A DNA stretch of 46,520 nucleotides from Amanita rubescens. Lineage: Eukaryota > Basidiomycota > Agaricomycetes > Agaricales > Amanitaceae. The position numbers and the translations under genes were made by a program. The notes beneath the pieces are model-generated. The model did no database searches. It was not told the origin of the DNA and was given only the letters and a program-made list of their open reading frames with translations. This document shows positions 1 through 10,173 of the stretch, one piece after another. The DNA lies in contig WION01000412.1 of assembly GCA_015039365.1 (NCBI GenBank), positions 1-46,520 of the forward strand, written 5' to 3'. How positions within the stretch are numbered: the stretch's first letter is position 1; every line of letters starts with the position of its first letter.

Positions 1-299
1 CTCGCTTAGCGGAATTCGAAGGAACCATGAGAACAAAAAGCCGTTGGTCGTCATGGAACGTGCAAGTCCAGAAGCCTCAAATGTCTATATTTGCGAACGT
101 GAAGAGACGTCGAAGAACCCCTAACGTCATACGCGCACGGATTCTCTCGGCTATATATTCACAAGAACACTTCTTTCCATGAGCGATTTTCGAAGATGCC
201 CGCGCAAGTTCGAAAGCAAGCATGGAGTCGCCTATCGTCGAATAGAAAATCCAAAAAAAAAAAAAGTTCAACTTCACATTTACGCACGGATCGCTAGGT
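1..299. other. Left edge, no gene seen
   Basis: No supportable coding region here. It contains a run of 13 A at about 252-264. It lies just beyond the stop codon of the minus-strand permease gene, so part of it is probably that gene's 3' untranslated region and terminator. Confidence 0.5.
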
Positions 300-2809
300 T
301 CAAACATCAACCGAAATCAACAACCCATCGTTTTTACTCTTGCTAGTGCTGACGTTGTCCTCCTCCTCTTGACTTTCCTCCCTTTCCTCCCAATCCGTCC
401 TCCCATCCATCTCATCAAGATAATGCGATTCGTCAACCTCTTTAAACCTGTCTGCTCTGCCTGGGACCGGGAACGCACGGTTGAGGAGATAATAAACGAT
501 GGAAGAGACACCGAAACCGGTGAAGAAAGCCAACTGATAGATACGCGTGGCAGCCAATGGGACGTGTCGTCCAGCTTTTATAGTGACGGGAAGAGTTAGA
601 GCGAGGAAAAGCGTTGGAGGGAGGAAAGAAGACGTACTGGCACCAGCGAATCCGACAACATTGATGAGGATTCCCGCAATATACGCTGTATATGCGCTGC
701 GTGGAGGAAAGGGACGAGTGAGGTCCTCGAGGGGGTGTTTATTTTAAAAGACGATGCTCACCGGAAATTAATACCATACGTGTACCAGTACCATCCGTCC
801 CTTTTGGTGTCATACAAGTCAACTATGCGGTAGTGACCTTTCCTTATAATATAATATTCCGTAATCTGCGCAGTGGTGTTTGATGAGAAAATCGCAAACG
901 TGAGCAAGAGCAGTGGGATACTGACCATGACGCCCGTAATGGAGCTCAAAAACACAGAATAAGCAGAAAGATAATTAGTAAACTCGCTGCTGCTCTTAAG
1001 AAGATTCCACGGCATCATGCAAATCCCTACGATGGCTGCGATGTAACCCCCACGTCTGATGTTCTAAAAAGAACGTCGGGAATGAAAACGTGAACTAAGG
1101 TGTTTAGTTAGGAACGCACGATGTAACGCGGCATGAGAGATGTCAGATCGCAACCTGCGCTGATAGAGTTTGCGGATATATTCATGCTTTAGGAGGTGAT
1201 GGTCAGCAAACGTCAGAACCAGGAGGCCGAGACTCACCCAAGCTAAAGATGACGTGTGTTTAGCGGTCTTGGCGGTAATAATGCCATATATGCTTGTGAT
1301 ACGTACCTGTGCGATTATGAATGACGCTGAGATGAACCATACCTAAACAGAGAACCGTCATTTCGACACGATCTTTCTAATTGATGAATGGCACACGTAC
1401 TCCAAACCTCGTCGCATGAGAAGGCTTCCCATCCAAGAACTTATCCAATAAATCAAGGGGAGACCAAACCGCTTCCCCGTAAATTGTCATGCTCGACGAG
1501 CTAACAATAATGCCCAAGAAGCTGACGATCGAGAATGTGATCGGGACTGAGAAGAGCTGGGGAAAAAGCGCAGCGGATGGCGTCGTTGCTCGAGACGCAA
1601 AATCCGGGGCATTCCTGTTTCAGATACATTGGTTAATCTCGTATCCCAGTCACGATGAACATGCAGGAATACTTGCACAATGAGAGTAACCATGTTGCTT
1701 ATGCATGACATGAGACTGACAATCATTGCCCATCCCAGCTCGGAGCCATGTACCGTCGCGGGTTGAGATATGATGGGCCCAACGCCTTTCGCTTTCACTA
1801 TGCACCAAATGAAGAAAACGATGCCAGCTGTCGGGGCCACGATGGCTTTGACTGTAAAGAGGTGACGGCTGGTGATAGCGTGTAAACGAGCGTTCCTCGA
1901 ATGATGTGAGAGCCAAAATGACAAACTGCGACGTACATTTGATGTATTGGGAACCAGATGGCCGGGAGCGAAATTAACCAGAAGAGGAAGAAGCACATGA
2001 AGTCTCGAGTTGTTCGTTCCAGACGAGACGGGTAAATGGTTCGCTGTTTAGTTCAATGAGTCCAAGTCACATCGCGGTTACCGTGAGAAGAGGACGTACG
2101 GATGTTGTTAACACTTGGCCACATGGATCTGAGCATCACCCTGACACAGTCGCCTCCAATACTTGCTTGCACGCCATACCAAATGCTTTATCAGCCAGTC
2201 AATAGAATTCCCAACAAATGGAAGCACCACGCACCACGCCATTACACCGCGGTTAAATGTGCACCAAAGGCTTCCGAACAAACCAAAACTCGTACGGATG
2301 ACCACGGGGAAGGGAATGTGGAATAGAGCACCTTGACGTGCATTCAACGCGACAAACGGCCCAACAAAACCGTAGCCGACCCAGACGCATATCCACGCCT
2401 GCCACCAAGATAGGCCCAGTTGAATCATGGACGATGCAATCATCCATCTATACCAAAACAAGTCGACCACGGTCGTATCTCAACGTTAATTTGTCACTCA
2501 CGTGTTCACGTTGAAACTATCTGCTATCCAACTGAGGAGCAGTTCATATCAAATGATGTTGACAGCGATGTAACCCGATTGCCATGCTTACAAGAATATA
2601 AAGTTCCTCCCAGCCCATTTGCGCTTCTCAGGCGGTACTGGCATCAAGTCTTCATTCTAATGAGCGATTTGAGCGGATCAAGCAACATCAAGAAACAGGG
2701 AAATGAAGGAAGTGAGGCAGCGTCAGCGTCGAACACGTACGCTTAAGAACTGTTGGCTGTACGTTAAACCGGGGGCCCGGTTCACTTCTAGCTTCTTTAG
2801 TAAGCCCAT
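300..2809 (-). CDS. NCS1-family permease (uracil/allantoin/thiamine type), frame broken by one base
   Basis: Plasma-membrane symporter of the nucleobase-cation-symport-1 family (fungal Fur4/Dal4/Fui1/Thi7 relatives), expected to import a nucleobase, allantoin, nucleoside or thiamine; the substrate cannot be told from sequence. Start chosen at 2809. Exons (descending): 2809-2741, 2656-2592, 2531-2502, 2447-2235, 2185-2100, 2043-1937, 1868-1677, 1614-1401, 1342-1307, 1242-1238, 1186-1120, 1063-926, 865-762, 696-638, 574-300. Family landmarks in order are VPPEKRKW, WIADSFNVNTW, LGLSWWQAW, IGGDC, RDFMCFFLFW, HGSELGWAM, NAPDFASRA, NSISAGCDLTSLMPRY, MMPWNLL, YYIIRKGHYR and DGWYWYTYGIN. The exons total 1660 nt, one more than a multiple of three; the surplus base lies in the exon 2043-1937. 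One intron (1676-1615) is GC-AG, and exon 10 is only 5 nt. With the extra base removed the product would be 552 aa. It is either a recent pseudogene or an assembly error. Confidence 0.88.
1238..1242 (-). other. 5-nt microexon of the permease
   Basis: On the minus strand the five bases CTTGG lie between an acceptor (atctttag) and a donor (gtgagtc). Joined to the flanking exons they give Gln-Leu-Gly-Met-Asn-Ile, matching the conserved QLGTNI-type motif of the family, and they keep the phase right (phase 0 in, phase 2 out). The flanking introns are 64 and 51 nt. Confidence 0.75.
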
Positions 2810-3001
2810 GAGGTCGCGTGATTAGGCTTAGGCTTGATGCCGATGAGGTGATCAGGAAGCGGCCTAGAAACTAAGCGATGATTGTACGGTCACCGAAAGA
2901 GAAGCGCGCCCTACCGGTGTGCCAAACGGTCCTCCCCAAGGAAGGTGCCACAAAAGGGAGGGAATTATTAGCATCGAGGGGCGTTTCGAGTTTTATATAT
3001 C

Positions 3002-3590
3002 CTAAGGCTTCGTTCCATAAGGGCAACCGATAACGACCAGACCTTGATTTGTGGCGGCGCGGCAACAGATAGGCACGTCATCAACTCCAAGCTCCTCTTT
3101 AAAGGCATCAGAAGCGAGATAAGCGCTGTCGTAAGGTTTTTCAATACAATAGAAAATGTTTTGAAGGGTACGGACCATGTGGATGATGTGACGGCACAAC
3201 GTTTTGCAGTCAGAGCTGTCAACTCAGTACCTTGCTGAGTGGACACAACTTGTTGCTGCAATTCAAATGATAACGAGTCCCCGGAGGTGAGACGCGATGA
3301 GATGGGGATGAACTAAAGATTCTCACACGATGCGCTGAAATTGACTCTTCTGGAGATAGCAACGTTCCAAGTTTGGTCAGGCTCGGAGGCGGCATGGAGC
3401 AGCGTGGAGAGTGGAGTTGGGTGCGCATTGTTGAACCGGAGGGTCGCCGGCCAGCGGTACCGATGCGAGTAAAAATAGTCGGGACGCCAGATAAGATCGG
3501 CGTTCCCGGATTGAGCAACTCGAGCATTCAACAAGACGGTATAGCTATTCTGAAGAGCCCGGTGATTAGCTGAAGAAAAGCCATCAAGTT
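3002..3590 (-). CDS. Unrecognised small gene or gene fragment (tentative)
   Basis: A coding-like open stretch on the minus strand contains a hydrophilic segment with the motif IWRPDYFYSHRYRW (about 3535-3320). A likely donor follows (gtgaga at about 3318) with an acceptor at about 3247. A second open stretch ends with the residues VVIGCPYGTKP and a stop at 3002. One workable model skips from about 3223 to an acceptor at about 3137. The start codon is not resolved and I recognise no family. A plus-strand open frame of 66 codons overlaps it and cannot be excluded. The segment lies about 190 bp upstream of the permease start and in the same orientation. Confidence 0.3.
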
Positions 3591-4211
3591 GTCAATTCAT
3601 CGATGCCGACCTGCCAAATATGACGATAGCGGTGGGCGATCGCGTGTGTTCGGGCTTTCTCACATCGAACGCAAAACGGGTATGTTATATAGTAAATAAT
3701 GAAAGCAACTATGGACAATATCACTAAACTGAAGAAAAACCGGTCATGTGTTGCAGAAACCAATGATGATGATAAATAAATTCAACGACCTAAGATGCAT
3801 GCTGCGTGAGACGTAATGCAGTGTGCGATATTTCAGTAATCCAAACTATAGTGAAAGTATGATTGACATTCGTGATGAAAAAGGTCGGTATCCTATTTTT
3901 GCGTGAGTGAGTGGTAATGTGAATGATGCGCGAATACAATGCATGCAGAGAGAACATGAAATTGAGCAATCGTCCAGCTCGACGGGATAACAGCGTGCAG
4001 CGCATGTGTAAACTGTGCATAGAGAAATTAACGGAGAACATATCTGTTTCGGTCGATGAACCTATATATCTTGAAGTGAGACATAAATGTTGGTACGGCA
4101 TCGCGCGGGGATTCGCAGGACTTTAGGAACGATATCAATTCGTATGACGGAGGTGAAAACATGCTTTCGGCACGTGTGTTATGTTCCAGGTCATAGGACC
4201 ACAATGGCCTT
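3591..4211. other. Intergenic, nothing recognised
   Basis: About 620 bp. Several short open frames occur on both strands, but none has protein-like composition, convincing splice sites or family resemblance. It is the 3' flank of the disordered KEN-box gene to its right. Confidence 0.5.
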
Positions 4212-5264
4212 TTATGCAAGTTCTAGGCGAGGGATACTTCCCGCACGCGCTGTTTTGCTAAACCTTTCGCCTGACGGAGAAGGGGAGGAGAACGTAAACG
4301 CAGCATAGATTGCTTTCCTTTCCGGGGTCGTAAACGTTTTGCTTGAGCCTGTCGGTTCTTCAAACGGTGACTTGCGAGATGAGCCGAGCTGCAAACTAGT
4401 CGAACTTGGGATGGGTGGAGCATAGAAATCTCGTAATTCTGGTTCGGCGGAAGTTTCCTTTCAAAGTAGTCAATAAGCCAGTACGGATCATGCAAAACGT
4501 CGTTCGTCACCTTCATTGATTGATACTTGGGCTTGTCCTCTCGAGTATTGATGTCCTGAAATATATCTTCATACGCTTGGGAAACGTCGGCAAGGGGTTT
4601 CACGGTTAACTCGTAACAACGGGAATCGATATCCGCCTGTGACAACCGCGATTGAACGGGTTTCTTTGCCTTCGCTTCTCCCCGTCCATCCTTTGAGCTC
4701 GTCGCCAACGGCCTCTTCTTCTGCAACTTTAGGCAGTGTGGACAGAGTACGGGGACGTGTCGTCGTTCTCTTCGTGGTGGTTGATTTTCTGGGTTTCGTT
4801 ATCACCTTGACCTCCTTTGTCGTAATCCCTGCCTTTGCCTTTGCCACCTTTAAGTTGGTGCCAACCGCAGCGGTGCGCTCAGAAGGCGCGGAAGCTTTAC
4901 GCTTCTTGGTAGGTGAACCTTCATCCCTGAGCACGATGCTCAACTCCTTCTTGTGCTTCTTCACCGCCAGTGGTCGAGGCGGATTATGTACCTTAGTCAC
5001 CAATACATTGGATCCGTCCTTTCGCTTCTTATCCGCAGCGTCAAGGCCCGCACGCTCGCCTGTCACCGGATGAAAGTTCTCCTTATCCAGTGTTGTGATC
5101 GGGGCGCTGTCAAGAGAAACAAAATTCTCCGATTTCGATGAGGAAGAACGTGTCACTTTCTTCAGCGACAGCGCCAATTTTGGCTGCTTTGGTGCGGGTG
5201 CTTCCTCGGCCCGGGTAGAAGGTGTATCCTGAAAAATGGCGAAAGAACGGAGGACAGGTGGCAT
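4212..5264 (-). CDS. Disordered, basic, KEN-box protein; candidate cell-cycle (securin-like) regulator
   Basis: Three-exon model: 5264-4806, 4720-4511, 4457-4212, with GT-AG introns of 85 and 53 nt; every exon is a multiple of three and the product is 304 aa. The start at 5264 is preferred over an in-frame ATG at 5336, because the extra N-terminus would be a hydrophobic stretch inside a promoter-like region. Residues 61-63 are KEN, followed by RAGL (71-74), the RxxL core of a destruction box; both are APC/C degrons. The rest is Lys/Ser/Thr/Pro-rich and disordered, with SP/TP sites near the C-terminus (FTTPERKAIY, SSPSPS). Small size, disorder and tandem degrons are features of securins and other APC/C substrates, but no family match is claimed. 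Reading through the second intron would give a different C-terminus. Confidence 0.6.
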
Positions 5265-5420
5265 TGCGTAGGTTATGGTTAGAACCAACAAGGAACAAAG
5301 TGGGAGACAAAGGAATGTTGAGCGCAAAGGCGGCAAAGACGAGTGACGGACGAAGAAAGTTTGGCGCTAAAGAAATCGATGTTCGTCGTTGAACACATTG
5401 TGACTTAAATTGGAAAGTGA

Positions 5421-5458
5421 TCACGTGACATTTACCTCGTGTCGAATTTCTCACGTGA
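5421..5458. promoter_or_regulatory. Pair of TCACGTGA palindromes 30 bp apart
   Basis: Two identical 8-bp palindromes (5421-5428 and 5451-5458) contain CACGTG, the E-box core bound in fungi by Cbf1/Pho4-type bHLH proteins. They lie 157-194 bp upstream of the KEN-box gene's start. The spacing of 30 bp would put them on nearly the same helical face. Confidence 0.4.
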
Positions 5459-5529
5459 TGTTCCGCCTCATGCTTTTCGGAAGTTTCGGCCTGAGCATAG
5501 GTCCGCTCTTGATCGCACTCGGATGGGCT

Positions 5530-6067
5530 AGATTGAAGCCCTGGCGTCAATGTTTGATGGTGTCTCCCGATGCTCTCCGAGCTCTCTTTGTTGCACATCT
5601 AGGGAACTGACCTGCAGTATCTGACGTCTAACCCTTCCGGATCCTCGGGTAGATGTTTGAAAAGCCGGAAACCCAATCTGGTATCTACACGTTGATGCCT
5701 CATCAAATCAAAACCTGTCAGGAATTTCTTGCTCCATTCTAAGCATCGCGTAAACTTCATTGTATGGCTGTGTTCCCTTACGAATCCGCAAAGGAGCCGA
5801 AACCACGTTCATGAACATGGCCCGCTTTTCCTCACACAGGCGCAATTGCGACTCATAGCATCTGTGATTATCTCCGCAGTGGAGGCGTCCTGTTATCCTT
5901 CACAGGATGGGATTGTGGCTTTGAACACGAGTTGCCGTAAGGTCATCTGCCGTGAGTTGATTCACACTCTGTATCACATCTGGTACTCTAAGGTTTGTAG
6001 ACGACGTGGACGTTCCCTGATTCCACCTAGCCGTGTTCAACGTTCCAGAAAAATTGCCTCCTCATCG
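5530..6067 (-). CDS. Coding-like segment of an unrecognised gene (tentative, partial)
   Basis: One minus-strand frame stays open across about 175 codons except for two TGA codons. The first TGA can be removed by a 42-nt GT-AG intron (gtgaag at about 5897 to aatcacag), which restores the frame. The second lies in a 37-nt stretch with a weak donor (gttttg); removing it gives a product ending at about 5600. Protein-like parts include KRAMFMNVVSAPLRIRKG and YNEVYAMLRMEQEIPD. No start codon is found in frame; an upstream exon ending near 6080 is likely. It could equally be a decaying gene. No family recognised. Confidence 0.3.
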
Positions 6068-6538
6068 AGAAAGAATCTGCCGCGTGGCTGAAAACCAATC
6101 GCTCCACCTTAAACTCGCACCGGGTCCTTCATCACTCGTCCCCCTCAGTTTACAAATCCATTGAATAGCTAACTTTCCGGAGTGTAACCGCTCTCGTGAG
6201 TGTCAACTCTAAACAGTCTTTCACAGATTCCTTTTTTAGATCATCGGCAACGTTGGCGGATGCGCTTAGTGTGTTTGTATGTGACATCAACCTCGTGGTG
6301 GCCTCACCTATCAGGGCCGTCAAATCATGCACTTCACTAAGTTATGTATGGCCATACATAAGGCTGCTGTCTTTGCGTCCTTGTCTTCCGACTCATCCCT
6401 TCCTCCCTTTGGTCTGTCTGTTGTCGAACGGCCTGGTTCTCTTCACGAGTTTTCCATCCTCCCGTTCCATATCACATCTTATACTTCTTTTCCGCAGTTT
6501 CTTCATTTGCGCCTCTTCCCTTTGCCCCACTTGTGAAG
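6068..6538. promoter_or_regulatory. CT-rich promoter region of the kinase gene
   Basis: From about 6360 to 6538 the plus strand is strongly pyrimidine-rich, which is usual before fungal start codons. No TATA box of the type used by the secreted-protein family downstream was found. A short palindromic stretch, tatggccata, is at about 6349. Confidence 0.4.
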
Positions 6539-9500
6539 ATGTCTAACAACAAATATCCCAGCGCCGCCCCGAGTCCCGTTCACCCTCCTCTTGGTACTCT
6601 CATCGACGGACATTCCCTGGAGCTAGTCGAGGTCCTCGGCGTCGGCGGGTACGGCGTCGTATACCGTGCCATCGACATTGACCCGCTCTCTTTGACGGGC
6701 CACCTAAAGTCGTACGCCGTAAAATGCCTAATCTCGCCCCCCAACGCGAGCCCCCGCCAGCGCCACGTCCACATCCGTGAAATCGCACTGCACCAACTTG
6801 CCTCGGTGCACCCCGGAGTTGTTACACTCCACAGGGTAATCGAACAGCATCACGTCACCTACATCATTCTCGACTATGCCCCAGATCACGATCTCTTCAC
6901 GCAGATCTTACGCAACTGCAAGTACCTCGGCAATGATGAGTTAATCAGGCATATCTTCTTACAGCTGCTAGACGCTGTGGAATACTGTCATAACCTGGGC
7001 ATCTATCACAGGGATTTGAAACCGGAGAACGTTCTATGCTTTGACAGTGGTCTTAGGGTGGCGATCACTGATTTCGGCCTCGCGACCACGGAGAAGATGA
7101 GTGACGAATTCAGAACCGGCAGCGTGTATCACATGAGTCCCGGTATGTATTAGCTTCTTATCCCGATTTATCCATTTACGACGTATTGCGCGAGCTTTAT
7201 GCTAATTGCCCTTTCATTACAGAATGTCAAGGCGGAGAGTTCGCCCCGGATGGTTACTACTCTCCGCAAGCGAATGACGTATGGTCCTTAGGCATCGTCT
7301 TGCTTAATCTCGCTACGGGCCGCAACCCTTGGAAGTCTGCCACGGCTTCAGATCCGACATTCCAGGCCTATCTGCATGATCCCGCGACATTCTTGCCTAG
7401 CGTTCTGCCCATCTCACGGGCGGCGAACCAGCTTTTGCTCCGTATGTTAGACGTCAACTGGCGTACGCGTATCACTCTGGCGGAGGTCCGACGGGCAGTG
7501 AAGATGATGGACTCATTCTATTGCGACGGCGTTTTGTTCGAAGGGAGCATGGCTAGATGTCCCTGGGAAGCCGGCATGGACCTCGACTCCGATGAGGAGG
7601 AAGAACTCGTTAACGACATTGATGAACACACAGCTGATGATTGGCGGAAGAAACCGGGCGTATACTCCGTCGACGAAAGCAGCAGCAGCAGCAGCAGTAG
7701 TAGTAGCAGTAGCAGCGAAGATTACTGTGACACTAGCAAGGGCAGCAGAGCTATCGCAGACTCGCTGGCCGGAATACCTCCCCGCTCGACAAAGTCTGCG
7801 TTGGCCCCAGTGGTCACGGAGACATCTCAATGGAGCGCCGATTCGGCGACGTCGACGTCCGAGATTGTTTTCGCGAGCCGGACGCCCTCCATTGGTTTTG
7901 GTGAGGACGACATGTCGTCGATTGGCGCGCCTTGGACGGACTTTACATCCTCAAAGGCTACCTGGGGTTGCGAGTCCTCCGCGTCCCCCTCACCCATTCA
8001 CAAATCGACATACGGATACCCGCCGGACGTTGACTTCCATCTTGATGATGGTCTTGTTTCTGACACGTCTCGCGAACCCTATGTCCACGTCGCTCGACCA
8101 TCACACGTCGGGCTCGTCTTTTCCCCATCTGAATCTCATCTCGAACATGGCTTTGCGGAAAAGAAACCAGAACTCACTCTCGATATGCATCTGGATGCAT
8201 GGCGACAACTTACGCCGCTCACGAACTCTTATTTATCTTCAGCGAGCATGGCCTCTATATCAACACGAAGTTCAGACACGATGCAAACGGCACACGAGTA
8301 CGGAGATATTACTTCATCCTCTATTTATTTCTTTGCCGACCCCTCGACCCTCCACAGCCCCAAAAGTCCACGAGACCTTTTGACGATAGAGTCTATATCC
8401 ACCGAAAGCTCAAAATACGATGACCCCTCGTCAGTCCTACTCGCCGATGATCATGTTGCGCAACAATTGACACCGTCTAGGGACACAGAGATGGCTTCGC
8501 CGTCAAAGGGAGACAGCATTTGGCGCACCAGTTCCCTCACCCGCGTCTCCGTCTCGTCTCCATCTCGATATTCCGTTTCTTCTGCCGGCGTCTCGCCATT
8601 GCGCGCCAAATGGTCGGACTCGGACCTAGGCGAGGAGGCCCAGAAACGCAGGATTTCGTTCCTCGACTCCAGCATGACAAGTGATTGGAGTATCGCATTC
8701 GGCGCCGCTTCTGTGAAGACGGGAGGAATCAGAAGTCCATATTACACTTTTCGCAGGTCTAACGCACCTTCCCCCGAGGAGAGTGCGGTGCGAATAACTG
8801 AGGAGGAGGAGGAGGTTTTAGGTGTTCCTCACGTAGATGAGAGTGAATCGGTTGGTGGTAAAGTCAAAGGGGAAGAAAGTCAGCCCACATTTCACGTTGA
8901 TGATCATGCCAAATTGACGAATGATGGGGACTCGTGTCTACCTCCTTTAAGATCTATCACAGAGTCACCGCACGGCGCATTACAATCGAACGTTCCAGAC
9001 TCGCAAGAACGACGACTGGAGCCTCAGCGTTTTCTCGAAGCTCAGTCTATACCCGCCGAAGAACAATGCGAGCAGGAATGTAACACCAAGACGCCGGTGC
9101 GAGCCAAACCCGGGCGGCCCACAGCACTCTTCATCGCCATGCGGTTCTTATCTCGGGCTGGCTCTCCTACACAGCAAAAAACACCACCTCGTCCGCACAC
9201 GAGCGATTCAACAGCGCCGAAGAGATCACTTGGGACACCGGTTACGACTCAAGAGGCCTTATCTTCACCTCAATCATCCCCGCCCATCGATTCTACGACA
9301 CCAACCCCGCCTCCTACGAAGGAAAGCAGCCCACCGAGACGTCTTCTTTCGACAAGAGGCCGTTCACCCGTCCGCTCAGGGACCGTTCCTGCACCACAAC
9401 CAAGGCGCGGCGGTAATTCCCCCGCATCGCGGCATCCGAGGCGTGCCACGGTTCACATCGGGTCCATTTTTCACCGACCAGACTCTGAATCGGAGCAACC

Positions 9501-10173
9501 CTCTTTTTTTCTCTCCACTCTCGCAGCAGCAGCGGAGGCCCTCTCAGCGTCTAGTCAATCTCCCCTATCTACTCCCGAAGGCACAGCCGCGTCCTCATCG
9601 GCGTCGACGTCTCCTCCCGCCACTCCCCCACGTCCAGAATCACCTGCGCAAATTCCTTCGTCACAGGTCCCTAGTCCAGCGAGCACACCCCCTAGCGCCT
9701 CCCAATGCTTTCCGGCACTCTCTTCTCGACGGTCTCCTACATCCTCACCTCGTAACCGCCGCTGGACAGTGAACGGATGGTCAAAAGTCGGAAACCTCGT
9801 TATTCCGGATCGAAAACCCGCGCATGAGATGTCTCTGAATAAACAACTTCCTCCCGACCCTCCATTATCTATTCCATCCTATCCCGTCCCTGTCTTAACA
9901 AAACACGCCCAAAATCCAGATGTAGACTCATCAGATGTGACAAAAAACGAAGCTGGCGAGCAGCCGTGCAAGGGAGGTAGTCGGAGGAAGCGGAGCTGGT
10001 TGCCGAACCTGCTCAGCAAGGGTAGCGGCAGCGGGTTTGACCTGCACAAAGTTGTGAAGATGCCGATCGAAGCCGGGAGGTGGTTAGGTTCATTAAGCGG
10101 CGGTAACAGCAGGAGTAAGAGCGGGGGTAACGGTGTGATGAAGACCGCCAGCGCAGCAGGTATCATCTGGTGA
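6539..10173 (+). CDS. Ran1/Sks1-type Ser/Thr protein kinase with long disordered tail
   Basis: Two exons, 6539-7142 and 7223-10173, with an 80-nt GT-AG intron; 1184 aa. The ATG at 6539 is preferred to the in-frame GTG at 6533. The kinase domain spans about residues 25-320: Gly loop GVGGYGVVY (34-42), Lys62 in YAVK, Glu81 in the C helix, HRDLKPEN (157-164), DFGLA (178-182), and SPEC in place of APE, split by the intron. The sequence GSVYHMSPE with CQGG is typical of fungal Ran1/Pat1, Sks1 and Vhs1 kinases, which link nutrient state to growth or meiosis. The remaining roughly 860 residues are Ser/Pro-rich and disordered, with an acidic patch, a Ser run (coded at about 7678-7717) and many SP/TP sites, and end in a basic Gly/Ser segment. 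The tail is far longer than in yeast relatives and is probably regulatory. Confidence 0.93.
7678..7717 (+). repeat. AGC/AGT trinucleotide run coding poly-Ser
   Basis: Thirteen consecutive Ser codons made of AGC and AGT triplets inside the kinase tail. Its length may vary between isolates; three-base steps would keep the frame. Confidence 0.8.

Noticed and set aside
7592..8383. 263-codon open frame in another frame of the kinase exon
   Set aside because: Shadow frame inside the kinase tail; the kinase frame is continuous across the intron.
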